A stretch of 13,106 nt of DNA from an uncultured Elusimicrobia bacterium. Its GTDB lineage: Bacteria > Elusimicrobiota > Elusimicrobia > UBA1565 > UBA9628. The notes under the pieces were generated by a model. That model did no database searches, had not been told where the DNA came from, and worked only from the letters and a program-made list of their open reading frames with translations. The position numbers and the translations under genes were made by a program. Where the stretch lies: contig CAIQSZ010000070.1 in the NCBI GenBank assembly GCA_903874575.1, forward strand, positions 1 to 13,106. The letters are read 5' to 3'. Below, piece after piece: positions 1 to 8,518 of this stretch (positions within the stretch are counted from its first letter, which is position 1; every line of letters begins with the position of its first letter).

Positions 1-22
1 CTACACGACGCTCTTCCGATCT
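1..22. other. Illumina sequencing adapter remnant
   Basis: The first 22 bases match the 3' end of the Illumina TruSeq read-1 adapter, which ends in GCTCTTCCGATCT. This is library sequence left on the end of a contig and not genomic DNA. Genomic sequence begins at about base 23. The adapter happens to be in frame with the ankyrin-repeat gene that follows, so automatic translation would add artificial residues (LHDALPI) to that protein. Confidence 0.95.
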
Positions 23-273
23 GGGCTTGCCTCAAGGGCCGCACCGACGTCGTCGCCGCCCTGCTGGACGGCGGCGACGACCTGGAGACCTCCGATCCGG
101 ACGGCAACCGTCCCCTCATCCTGGCCGCCCGCCAGGGACGCATCGAGACCGCCAAGCTCCTGCTCTCCCGCGGCGCCCGCCGCGACGCCCGCAACCGCGA
201 TGGCGACACCGCCGAGTCGCTGGCCCGCGCCAAGGGCTATCCCGACCTCGCCGACCTCCTGAAGCCGGACTGA
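23..273 (+). CDS. Ankyrin-repeat protein, C-terminal fragment
   Basis: An open frame runs from the contig edge to TGA at 271-273 and encodes about 83 residues. It shows tandem ankyrin units: a first partial unit (LKGRTDVVAALLDGGDDL), a full unit beginning DGNRPLILAARQGRIETAKL and ending in LLLSRGARRD, then a C-terminal cap beginning RDGDTAESLARAKGYPD. The helix-turn-helix spacing, the LLL-S/D-G-A/G turn and the DGxxPL/DGDTA starts are diagnostic of the family. Ankyrin repeats are protein-binding scaffolds, so the partner and any N-terminal domain are unknown because the 5' part is missing. The stop lies 40 bases from the 3' end of the convergent SET-domain gene. High GC matches the core of the window. 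The family call is confident; the biological role is not. Confidence 0.85.
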
Positions 274-302
274 CCGGACTTGCTCCGTCCCGTCAAGTAC
301 GG
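274..302. terminator. Possible bidirectional terminator hairpin between convergent genes
   Basis: In the 40-base gap between the ankyrin and SET gene ends, CCG-g-ACTTG (274-282) can pair with CAAGT-a-CGG (294-302) around an 11-base loop, with one G/A mismatch. There is no T-tract on either strand, so intrinsic termination is uncertain. Position in a convergent gap is the main argument. Confidence 0.3.
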
Positions 303-313
303 CTTCTCATCGC

Positions 314-1573
314 TTAAGGCCTGAGTTCGCGGGAATCCCGGGTTGTCCAATAATCCCCCCCATAGTTGAATAATATCTGGGAGCCTCGACTAATTTTTCG
401 GCTAGCAACGAGGATTATATGCCACAAACGTCCATCGAATACCGGAAGGGAAAAAGAATTCGCATGAGCGACCGAGTGATTGGCGTATCGAATCAGATTT
501 CCCCGCCGCTTTGGATCTATGATGAAATTGGGGTGTGACGGATACCCGAAGGCGTATTCCGTTTTCCCCGACAACGTCGCGACGATCGAAGCGACTACTT
601 GACCTGCATACTCTCCGATCATTTGTCTGGGATGAATGTCGGATCCCGCGAATAGTCCCAATCCGACCTCGTCGCTTACCTTGTCGATGAAAAGCGGAGC
701 CGTATGTCCGCCCGTCGCCTGAGGTCGATAAGCGTCGATTATAAGTCTTTGCGTCAGAGGCACTTCGGCATACATGGCAGGCCCGCTCTCAATCAACGCG
801 CTTGAGGGTTCCCGCGAAAAATACAACGTCGGCGTGTAGGTTACGCCGAAACGTTCTTTAAACTGGGCTTCCGTAAGCGCATGTATTCGGCCGTCTGTCA
901 ATCGAGCCGATATCCGGGCTGGTTCTGGCTCTTTTTTGTTCGGGAGCCAACGTTGAATGCCCTTCCAAAGGAATCTACGAGTGGAATCCTCTGCCGCGAT
1001 AGAGGTCGACGCACCCTCGATCTGGGGTGGAAGCATGAGGCGCGCCAAGGCGTCTTTTATCGTCCGTTCGACCGCAACGCGTCTTTCTGGAGGGAGCGCT
1101 GAGTAGGCGTGTTGAGCCGCGAGAGATCGGGCGATATTAGTCCTGTCGAGGGGGCTGAGAGTCAGGATCAAATCAAGCCCCATCAATATGAGCGCCGTGT
1201 GTTCCGCGGCACCTTCGGCGGCACGGTCGATCAGGCGCCGAGCGCCTTCCATCGGAGCGGCGTTGGCTAAGCCGGGAACTTCCGTAACCGGTAAGTGCAT
1301 CAGGGCGTTTCCCAAGGCATGAGGATCGGTGTTTTCCGAACCGAGAAAATGATCGACCGGTCCGCGCCAGAGGGGAGGCAATTCTAGCGCGATGCCGCCG
1401 ATCGCCTGAGCTAATTCACCGCCGCCAATGGGGCTAATCGGCGGGCGGGCATCGACTCTAATTTCAGCCGCGGCGGATACTTTATCGACGGGAAGGCTCG
1501 TCCAAAGCAATGCCGTCGCCAAAAAAATGCGGTTACGAGAGCCGATTTTTTTCTTGTGTCGGTGCGCATGCAT
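314..1573 (-). CDS. Exported SET-domain protein (putative lysine methyltransferase)
   Basis: The 419-residue product starts with a signal-peptide-like N-terminus: basic n-region (HRHKKKIGSRNR), hydrophobic core (IFLATALLWTSLPV, 16-29) and a likely cleavage site near VSA/AAE (32-37). Residues about 40-290 match no family I recognise. Residues about 295-410 look like a SET domain: GLGLFAG (304-310, the GxG SAM loop), GEYAG (320-324), RYANHS (362-367, the RFxNHS motif) and ILFNYGGDYW (400-409, the FDYG-type motif with the catalytic Tyr). No post-SET cysteines are seen. SET enzymes transfer methyl groups from SAM to protein lysines. An export signal is odd for a SAM-dependent enzyme and suggests an extracellular or host-cell target, as with secreted SET effectors of intracellular bacteria; that role is inference. 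GC is lower than in the flanking genes, hinting at acquisition. No clear ribosome binding site precedes the ATG; a weak TAACCT lies 9 bases upstream. Confidence 0.8.
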   Translation of the reverse strand: MHAHRHKKKIGSRNRIFLATALLWTSLPVDKVSAAAEIRVDARPPISPIGGGELAQAIGGIALELPPLWRGPVDHFLGSENTDPHALGNALMHLPVTEVPGLANAAPMEGARRLIDRAAEGAAEHTALILMGLDLILTLSPLDRTNIARSLAAQHAYSALPPERRVAVERTIKDALARLMLPPQIEGASTSIAAEDSTRRFLWKGIQRWLPNKKEPEPARISARLTDGRIHALTEAQFKERFGVTYTPTLYFSREPSSALIESGPAMYAEVPLTQRLIIDAYRPQATGGHTAPLFIDKVSDEVGLGLFAGSDIHPRQMIGEYAGQVVASIVATLSGKTEYAFGYPSHPNFIIDPKRRGNLIRYANHSVAHANSFSLPVFDGRLWHIILVASRKISRGSQILFNYGGDYWTTRDSRELRP

Positions 1574-1611
1574 CCGTAAATCAGGTTAGTTCCCAGATCG
1601 GCTGGTCTCAT

Positions 1612-1690
1612 CGGCCTATAGGGCAGGAGGAAGGAGGCTTTAGGCCCGCCATAAATAATCGGGAGGACCTATTCATTCTAGGTCTTAGGA
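1612..1690 (-). promoter_or_regulatory. Possible structured leader upstream of the SET gene
   Basis: The roughly 145 bases between the 76-aa gene and the SET start code for nothing obvious but hold two pairing elements. AGGACCTA (1664-1671) pairs with TAGGTCTT (1679-1686) around a 7-base loop with one G-T pair. GGCCTA (1613-1618) pairs exactly with TAGGCC (1641-1646), and the palindrome CCTATAGG sits at 1615-1622. Polypurine AGGAGGAAGGAGG lies between. It does not match a riboswitch class I can name. It could equally be the 3' end of the upstream transcript. Confidence 0.3.
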
Positions 1691-1719
1691 CATGGACTTT
1701 CAGGTAGTGCCATCGACCG

Positions 1720-1950
1720 TCATTTTGGCTTGGCGGCGCCGGCGGCCCGGAGGGCTTCTTTCGAGGTCTTTACTTTCACGTTGATGTTCATGCGCAGCCC
1801 GCCGGCGGGATACTTGGCGGCGTAGGACGCGCGGCCTTCCTTGATGCGGCGCTCGACGTCCGTTCTGAGCTCGGGGGGGAGCGAGTCCAAGGGCACGACC
1901 TTGCCGTCCAGCTTGATGACGATCTCTTCTTTCGGCTCCGGGGAGGCCAT
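1720..1950 (-). CDS. Small hypothetical protein, 76 aa
   Basis: This 76-residue protein is soluble, charged and without cysteine. It begins MASPEPKEEIVIKLDGKVV, continues with an acidic/basic helix (LPPELRTDVERRIKEGRASY) and ends in a lysine- and alanine-rich tail (KTSKEALRAAGAAKPK). I recognise no family. The start is supported by a well-formed promoter immediately upstream (TTGACG, 17 bases, TACACT) whose predicted transcript would begin about at the ATG, and by the sharp composition change at 1950. There is no Shine-Dalgarno sequence. It is divergent from the PBP1A gene, with overlapping promoters, so the two may be co-regulated. The overlapping frame starting at 1985 is rejected because it is arginine/proline-rich shadow sequence. 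Confidence 0.65.
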   Translation of the reverse strand: MASPEPKEEIVIKLDGKVVPLDSLPPELRTDVERRIKEGRASYAAKYPAGGLRMNINVKVKTSKEALRAAGAAKPK

Positions 1951-1956
1951 GGGGCC

Positions 1957-1985
1957 AGTGTAAGGGACGCGCCGCCGGGCGTCAA
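1957..1985 (-). promoter_or_regulatory. Sigma70-type promoter of the 76-aa gene, apparently leaderless
   Basis: On the minus strand TTGACG (1985-1980) is followed after 17 bases by TACACT (1962-1957), which lies 6 bases before the ATG at 1950-1948. The expected start site about 7 bases past the -10 falls at or next to the A of ATG, so the mRNA would have no leader. The -35 lies next to the PBP1A start region. Confidence 0.6.
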
Positions 1986-1997
1986 GCCGGAGGGGAA

Positions 1998-4313
<2,316 letters not shown>

Positions 4314-4337
4314 CGGTCTCCGCCCCCGTCCGCCGCC

Positions 4338-4354
4338 GACGCTCAGCGTCTTTT
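4338..4354 (+). terminator. Short hairpin with T4 after the PBP1A gene
   Basis: GACGC (4338-4342) and GCGTC (4346-4350) form a 5-bp stem with a TCA loop, followed by TTTT (4351-4354), 24 bases after the PBP1A stop. It overlaps the stop codon of the convergent gene. The short stem and T-run make it a weak intrinsic terminator candidate. Confidence 0.4.
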
Positions 4355-5761
4355 CAAGCGCCAGAGTTCGCCGCTGTCGTCCACGGCGTCGTGCGCGAGG
4401 GCGCCCAGGCGTTGCCGCCACTCCGGCGTCAGCGTCCCGGGCATCACGAAGACCGGCTCGCCCGCCGCCGAGAGCGCCGCCAGCCGCGCGGCGAGCGCTT
4501 CGGGCCGGCCCTCGTAATAGCGCGCGTCGATGGGGCGACGGTGGGCGAAGTACGGAATGTAGACTTGGTATTGGCCGCCGGCCACCACCCAGGCGTTCTC
4601 CGGCCATGCGGCCGCCAAGCGCAGGACCGTCCGCAGGGGGACGTTGCGTCCGGGGTCGCCGCCCGGAAGCACGACGGCGACCAGGTTCCAGGCTCCGAGC
4701 GCGACGACCGCCGCGGCCGGCAGGGCGCGCTTCACCGTCTCGCGGCCGGGCCAGGCGTCCACGCCCAGCGCGATCAGGACCCAGAGCAGGATGAAATCCG
4801 AGACGCGGTAGACCGGCGTGCGGGGCTCCCAGGACATGAACAGCAGGGCGTAGCCGAAAAGTCCGATGACGCAGGCCAGCGCCGCGCGGCGCCGCGGCCC
4901 GGGCGCCGCGGTTCGCGCGCCCAGCGCGGCCAAGCCCCAGCCCGCGGCGGCTCCCAGAGTTCCCGCGCCCCACATTCGCGTCGAGGTGAACAGCCAGCCG
5001 GCCAGATTCGCCCAGGTCCAGCCGCCGTGCCACAGGAAATGTTTATCCAGAGTCAGGGCCGCGGAGCCCAACAGCCAGACGCGCGCGTCCTCGTACGACG
5101 CGGGCTTTACGCAGAATAGCGCGGCGGCGGCGTACGCCGCCAGCAGCGCGGCGGCGGCGGAGGCCGCCCAGGCTAAAACGTCCTTGGGCCTCTTCCACAG
5201 GAGCCAGGCGACGGCGGGGGCGAACATGACGTGCCCGACGTGGCCCAGCATCGCGCCGGCGTGGAACAGCCCCAGCAGGACGGGGCGCGGGCGCTCGCGG
5301 AAGGCTTCGGCCGCCGTCAGCGCCAGGAACAGCGCGCCGAGCGGATAGACCTGGGCTTCGAGCGACCACGTCCAATAAAACTCGGAGACCGCCAGGCCCA
5401 GCGCCGCGGTCGCGGCCGTCGCGGGGCGCAGGCCCAGGCCCATGAGAAGCCGCGCGAGCACGCCGGCCGCCGCCGCGCCCAGCAGGGAGCTTAAGGCCTG
5501 GAGGGCGTACAGCGCCGGGCCCTGGTATCCGGCGAGTTTCCACAGGGAGAACCACCCATAGCCCAGAATCCCGTAGCCGAGATGATTGCCGTGGACGAGG
5601 TGGCGCAGGTCGCCCAGGTCCACGGCGATCGCGCACGCGACGCCGTCGAAGTTGTAGCGCGCCGCGGGAACGGCCAGGTACAGCGCCGCCGCCGCGGCGC
5701 CGACCAGCCACGGCAGGCGGCGCGGCGCGAGCGGGCCGGCGGCGGCGAGGGGCGCGGTCAT
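4343..5761 (-). CDS. Polytopic membrane protein, GT-C glycosyltransferase-like
   Basis: From the ATG at 5761-5759 the product is 472 residues (MTAPLAAAGPLAPRRLPWLV). It has roughly ten hydrophobic segments from residue about 17 to about 370, then a soluble C-terminal domain of about 100 residues (from VVAGGQYQVYIPYFAHRRPI onward). The first external loop holds acidic residues (NFDGVACAIAVD) and a later loop has WSLEAQVYPLGALFLAL. Many helices plus an acidic first loop and a globular tail resemble GT-C enzymes (PMT/ArnT-like), which use polyprenyl-phosphate sugars at the outer membrane face. This is fold-level resemblance only; DUF2723-type or uncharacterised transporters are alternatives. The reading frame stays open to 5893, but that extension overlaps DUF5989 on the same strand and is implausible. 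The start lies 2 bases past the DUF5989 stop (TGA-CG-ATG), so translational coupling is likely. It is last in the carbamoyltransferase operon. Confidence 0.75.
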   Translation of the reverse strand: MTAPLAAAGPLAPRRLPWLVGAAAAALYLAVPAARYNFDGVACAIAVDLGDLRHLVHGNHLGYGILGYGWFSLWKLAGYQGPALYALQALSSLLGAAAAGVLARLLMGLGLRPATAATAALGLAVSEFYWTWSLEAQVYPLGALFLALTAAEAFRERPRPVLLGLFHAGAMLGHVGHVMFAPAVAWLLWKRPKDVLAWAASAAAALLAAYAAAALFCVKPASYEDARVWLLGSAALTLDKHFLWHGGWTWANLAGWLFTSTRMWGAGTLGAAAGWGLAALGARTAAPGPRRRAALACVIGLFGYALLFMSWEPRTPVYRVSDFILLWVLIALGVDAWPGRETVKRALPAAAVVALGAWNLVAVVLPGGDPGRNVPLRTVLRLAAAWPENAWVVAGGQYQVYIPYFAHRRPIDARYYEGRPEALAARLAALSAAGEPVFVMPGTLTPEWRQRLGALAHDAVDDSGELWRLKRR

Positions 5762-5763
5762 CG

Positions 5764-5922
5764 TCAAAACAGGGTGTAGATGAACGGCGCGACGGCGGAT
5801 GTCTGCGACACGACGACGAGGATGCCGACCAAAAGCAGCACGAGCACGATGGGCGTAAGCCAGAAGCGCTTGCGCACCTTCATGAAGTTCCACAGCTCTC
5901 CCAGCGCCTTCAGCTTCGACAT
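5764..5922 (-). CDS. DUF5989-like small membrane protein, 52 aa
   Basis: A 52-residue gene that standard length cut-offs would miss. It begins MSKLKALGELWNFMKVRKRF, an amphipathic basic stretch, followed by one transmembrane helix (about 21-39, WLTPIVLVLLLVGILVVVS) and a short external tail ending in SAVAPFIYTLF. The ATG is preceded by a strong Shine-Dalgarno AAGGAGGA (5937-5930, 7 bases from the start). The LWxFxxxRKxxWLxPIxxxLLLxGxLxVxxxxSxxAPFIYxLF pattern matches the small DUF5989 proteins commonly found beside NodU-type carbamoyltransferases and SxtJ proteins. It lies 22 bases after SxtJ and 2 bases before the GT-C-like gene. The biochemical role is unknown; a membrane anchor or assembly partner for the carbamoyltransferase complex is inference. 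Confidence 0.88.
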   Translation of the reverse strand: MSKLKALGELWNFMKVRKRFWLTPIVLVLLLVGILVVVSQTSAVAPFIYTLF

Positions 5923-5944
5923 GGTCCGTTCCTCCTTGAGGGTT

Positions 5945-6361
5945 TTAGTACGTGTTCTCGTAGCCGCGGAAATCCGCGGGCTTCTCGCGCGCCAGCCAGT
6001 CCGTGCCCGGGCGCGCGCCTTCGCGCTTCAGCGGATCGCGCCCGAGCAGTCTCAGGACGAGCGCGTACGGCGCGACGACCAGGAAATAGAGGAAGCCGGT
6101 GATGAGGAAGGTGTTGATCTCCGCCAGCGTGTCCGCCACTTTCATCCACGGCCCGTAGACGGGGCCGAACGCGGCCGGGCTCAGCCACGCCAGCAGGGCG
6201 CTGGCCGCGCCCGCGGCGGCGTACCAGGGCGCGGCGTGCCCATGGCGGCGCCAGGACAGGAGCGCGAAGAGGGCCAGGACCGCCGCCAGGCCCGCGCCGA
6301 ACCCGCGCAGCCGCGTCTGCCGCGGCTCCTCCTTCAGTCCAAGGCGAACTGCGTCATCCAT
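5945..6361 (-). CDS. SxtJ family membrane protein
   Basis: The 138-residue protein has three or more hydrophobic segments (about 20-38, 46-60 and 83-107). The last carries the most conserved stretch, INTFLITGFLYFLVVAPYAL, followed by LRLLGRDPLKR and a tail rich in W, R and Y (DWLAREKPADFRGYENTY). The layout and the GRDPLKR/F-Y tail fit the SxtJ family, named from the saxitoxin cluster and usually found directly after a NodU/SxtI-type carbamoyltransferase. Function is not established. The ATG at 6361-6359 lies inside the carbamoyltransferase gene (28-base overlap) and is preceded by GGAGGG (6373-6368), so it is probably translated by coupling. It is the second gene of the operon. Confidence 0.85.
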   Translation of the reverse strand: MDDAVRLGLKEEPRQTRLRGFGAGLAAVLALFALLSWRRHGHAAPWYAAAGAASALLAWLSPAAFGPVYGPWMKVADTLAEINTFLITGFLYFLVVAPYALVLRLLGRDPLKREGARPGTDWLAREKPADFRGYENTY

Positions 6362-8157
6362 TCCGAGCCCTCCGTGCTTTTCGGCTGTTCAGTCTTCGTC
6401 AGAAGGAATTCTCCCAGCACCAGGTCGTCGATGCCGGTGCGCATGAAGCACGCGTACGCCTCCTCCGGGCGGCACACGATGGGCTCGCCGCGGACGTTGA
6501 ACGAGGTGTTGACCAGGACCGCGCAGCCGGTCCTCCTCTCGAAGGCGGCCAGCAGATCGTAGAACGCGGGGTTGTCCTGGCGCGCCACCGTCTGGACGCG
6601 CGCCGAGTAGTCCACGTGGGTGACCGCGGGGATGTCCGAGCGCGGCTTGTTCAAGCGCTCGATGCCGAACAGCGCGGCGTCGTCGGCGGACTCCGGCTTG
6701 CGGCGCTCTTTTTTCACGGGCGCTACCAGCAGCATGTACGGGCTTTCGGACTCGAGCTCGAAGTACTCGGACGCGCGCTCGCGCAGGACCGCGGGCGCGA
6801 ACGGGCGGAACGATTCGCGGAACTTGATCTTCAGGTTCATCTTCGACTGCATGTCCGCGCGGCGCGGATCGCCCAGGATGCTGCGCGCGCCCAGCGCGCG
6901 CGGGCCGTACTCCATGCGGCCGGAGAACCAGCCGACGATGCGCCCGTCGGCCAGGCGCTCGGCGACCGCCTCCGACAGCTCCGCGGGGGCCAGCTTCCGG
7001 TACGGCGCGCCGATGCCGTCGAGGCAGCGCTGAATCTCGGCGGCCGAGTACTCCGGCCCCAGCAAGGTGCCGCTTTGGGAGTCGCGCGCGGGGTCGGCCG
7101 TCCGGGGCTTGCCGAGGTAATGATGCCAGGCCAGCAGGGCCGCGCCCAACGCGCCGCCCGCGTCGCCGGCCGCGGGCTGAATCCAGACGCGGTCGAAGGT
7201 CTTCTCGCGCAGGATGCGCCCGTTGCCCACGCAGTTGAGCGCCACGCCCCCGGCCAGGCACAGGTTCCTCGCGCCCGTCTCCTTGCGCGCGTGGCGCGCC
7301 ATGCGCGACATCACCTCCTCGGTGACCTCCTGAATGGAGCGGGCCAGGTCCATGTGGCGCCGGTCGAGCCGGCCTTCCGGCGGGCGCGGCGGCCCGCCGA
7401 AAAGATCGTGGAAGCGCTGGTTGGTCATCGTCAGGCCCGCGCCGTAGTTGAAAAAGCGCATATCCAGCGTGAACGAGCCGTCCTCGCGCAGCCGGATCAG
7501 GTTGTCGAAAATCAGGTCCCTGAAGCGCGGCTCGCCGTACGGTGCCAGCCCCATCACCTTGTACTCTCCGGAGTTGACCTTGAAGCCGAGGTAGTAGGTC
7601 ATCGCGGAATAGAGCAGGCCGAGAGAGTGGGGAAAATCGATCTCGCCCAGAAGGTCGAGCCGGTGGCCGCGGCCCATGCCGTAGCCGGCGGTGGCCCACT
7701 CGCCGACGCCGTCCAGCGTCAGCACCGCGGCCTCCTCGAACGGGGAGGGAAAGAACGCGGACGCCGCGTGCGACTCGTGGTGCTCGACGAACAGGATGTC
7801 GCGCGGATAGCCCAGCTCGTCCTGGAGCAGGGACTCCAGCCACAGCTTCTGCTTGAGCCACACCGGCATGGCCTTGCGAAACGACGCGAAGCCCCACGGC
7901 GCGTAGGCCAGGTGCGAGGCCAGCAGGCGTTCGAACCGGAGCAAAGGCTTCTCGTAGAACGCGACGTGATCCAGCCCCTCGACCGTAAGACCGCCTTCCT
8001 TGAGGCAGTAGGTGATCGCCTGGGCGGGGAACGCCGCATCGTGCTTCTTGCGCGTGAAGCGCTCCTCCTGCGCCGCGGCGACGACGCGCCCGTCGCGCAC
8101 CAGGCAGGCGGCGCTGTCGTGGTAGAAGGCGGAAAGCCCCAGTATGTTCACGCTCAC
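6334..8157 (-). CDS. Carbamoyltransferase, NodU/TobZ family
   Basis: The 607-residue enzyme is expected to use carbamoyl phosphate and ATP to make carbamoyl-adenylate in a Kae1-like N-terminal domain, then transfer the carbamoyl group to a hydroxyl, commonly of a sugar. Visible motifs: ILGLSAFYHDSAACLV (5-20), EERFTRKKHD (31-40), FVEHHESHAAS (123-133, metal/nucleotide-site histidines), LDGVGEWAT (148-156), NSGEYKVMGLAPYG (195-208), LAGGVALNCVGN (301-312), and in the C-terminal domain GRMEYGPRALGARSILGDPR (413-432), KFRESFRPFAPAVL (445-458) and NTSFNVRGEPIV (550-561). Length and motif order are complete. I chose GTG 8157 because TACAAT lies 8 bases upstream; GTG 8151 is also possible and gives the family-typical VNILG start. 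The frame open to 8208 crosses the hairpin and is unlikely. First gene of a four-gene operon; substrate unknown. Confidence 0.95.
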   Translation of the reverse strand: MSVNILGLSAFYHDSAACLVRDGRVVAAAQEERFTRKKHDAAFPAQAITYCLKEGGLTVEGLDHVAFYEKPLLRFERLLASHLAYAPWGFASFRKAMPVWLKQKLWLESLLQDELGYPRDILFVEHHESHAASAFFPSPFEEAAVLTLDGVGEWATAGYGMGRGHRLDLLGEIDFPHSLGLLYSAMTYYLGFKVNSGEYKVMGLAPYGEPRFRDLIFDNLIRLREDGSFTLDMRFFNYGAGLTMTNQRFHDLFGGPPRPPEGRLDRRHMDLARSIQEVTEEVMSRMARHARKETGARNLCLAGGVALNCVGNGRILREKTFDRVWIQPAAGDAGGALGAALLAWHHYLGKPRTADPARDSQSGTLLGPEYSAAEIQRCLDGIGAPYRKLAPAELSEAVAERLADGRIVGWFSGRMEYGPRALGARSILGDPRRADMQSKMNLKIKFRESFRPFAPAVLRERASEYFELESESPYMLLVAPVKKERRKPESADDAALFGIERLNKPRSDIPAVTHVDYSARVQTVARQDNPAFYDLLAAFERRTGCAVLVNTSFNVRGEPIVCRPEEAYACFMRTGIDDLVLGEFLLTKTEQPKSTEGSEWMTQFALD

Positions 8158-8165
8158 CGACGACG

Positions 8166-8171
8166 ATTGTA
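8166..8171 (-). promoter_or_regulatory. -10 element of the carbamoyltransferase operon
   Basis: TACAAT, within TTTTTATACAAT on the minus strand, sits 8 bases before GTG 8157. No ribosome binding site lies between. A clear -35 is absent because the hairpin at 8180-8200 occupies that position. Confidence 0.45.
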
Positions 8172-8172
8172 T

Positions 8173-8200
8173 AAAAAGCGGAACGGCGTGACGCCGTCCC
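8173..8200 (-). terminator. Terminator-like hairpin with T5 upstream of the carbamoyltransferase
   Basis: ACGGCG (8183-8188) and CGCCGT (8192-8197) form a perfect 6-bp stem with a 3-base loop, extended past one mismatch by GG/CC (8180-8181/8199-8200). On the minus strand GC and TTTTT (8177-8173) follow the stem. This is a good intrinsic terminator shape, placed where it would stop minus-strand transcription coming from the toxin-antitoxin region before it enters the operon. An attenuator role is also possible if a promoter lies further upstream. Confidence 0.5.
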
Positions 8201-8201
8201 C

Positions 8202-8237
8202 TTGCCAAAAGCTAAACTTATGGTATAATAAGCCATA
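8202..8237 (+). promoter_or_regulatory. Promoter and overlapping dyad of the toxin-antitoxin operon
   Basis: TTGCCA (8202-8207), 16 bases, then TGG-TATAAT (8221-8229) form a near-consensus promoter with an extended -10. The ATG at 8237 lies 7 bases past the -10, so the mRNA would start at the start codon. Two nested inverted repeats cover the -10: CTTAT/ATAAG (8217-8221/8228-8232) and TATGG/CCATA (8219-8223/8233-8237). They are a likely operator for autorepression by the downstream DNA-binding protein, as is usual for toxin-antitoxin operons. Confidence 0.7.
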
Positions 8238-8518
8238 TGACGGCCCGCCTGATCCACTGGCAGAAGCTTATTGACGACTCCGGAGGCATCGAAGAACGCA
8301 AGATTTGGGAGGTTCCCAAGGATGGAAAAAACCCCGATGGATTCCGCTACAGCTTGGCGTACATCCCGGCGGGTCAAAAGAAGCCCATCGTCCTTTACGA
8401 CAACCATCACCCCAAAGGCCATCATAAGCACATCAAGGGCAGGCAATTTTCTTATGAGTTCTCTAGAATCGAAAACCTTCTCAAAGACTTCCATCGGGAC
8501 ATCGAGGCGCTAAAATGA
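8237..8518 (+). CDS. TumE-like (DUF6516) putative toxin
   Basis: The 93-residue protein begins MTARLIHWQKLIDDSGGIEE, continues with IWEVPKDGKNPDGFRYSLAYI and has the signature LYDNHHPKGHHKHIKG (res 53-68), ending in FSYEFSRIENLLKDFHRDIE. The strand-rich N-terminal half, the YDNHxxKGHHxH core and the C-terminal helix match small proteins known as TumE/DUF6516, which occur as the first gene of a pair with an HTH protein. The histidine-rich core could be catalytic or nucleic-acid binding; the mechanism is not established. Its TGA overlaps the next ATG (ATGA, 8515-8518), so the pair is translationally coupled. Strong leaderless-type promoter. Lower GC than the flanking operons suggests mobility. 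Confidence 0.8.
   Translation: MTARLIHWQKLIDDSGGIEERKIWEVPKDGKNPDGFRYSLAYIPAGQKKPIVLYDNHHPKGHHKHIKGRQFSYEFSRIENLLKDFHRDIEALK

Noticed and set aside
27..317. 96-codon plus-strand frame at the window start
   Set aside because: It is an Arg/Pro-rich frame-shifted version of the ankyrin fragment; the ankyrin frame has clear repeat motifs.
5762..5893. N-terminal extension of the GT-C-like gene to 5893
   Set aside because: It would overlap nearly the whole DUF5989 gene on the same strand and adds Arg/His-rich residues. The ATG at 5761 follows the DUF5989 stop by 2 bases.
6616..8274. 552-codon plus-strand frame antisense to the carbamoyltransferase
   Set aside because: The opposite strand encodes a complete enzyme with ordered motifs; this frame has none and no start signals.
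6389..8494. 701-codon minus-strand frame over the carbamoyltransferase and toxin-antitoxin genes
   Set aside because: It is a shadow of the carbamoyltransferase in another frame plus antisense to the TumE-like gene, with low-complexity Arg/Gly/Ala composition.
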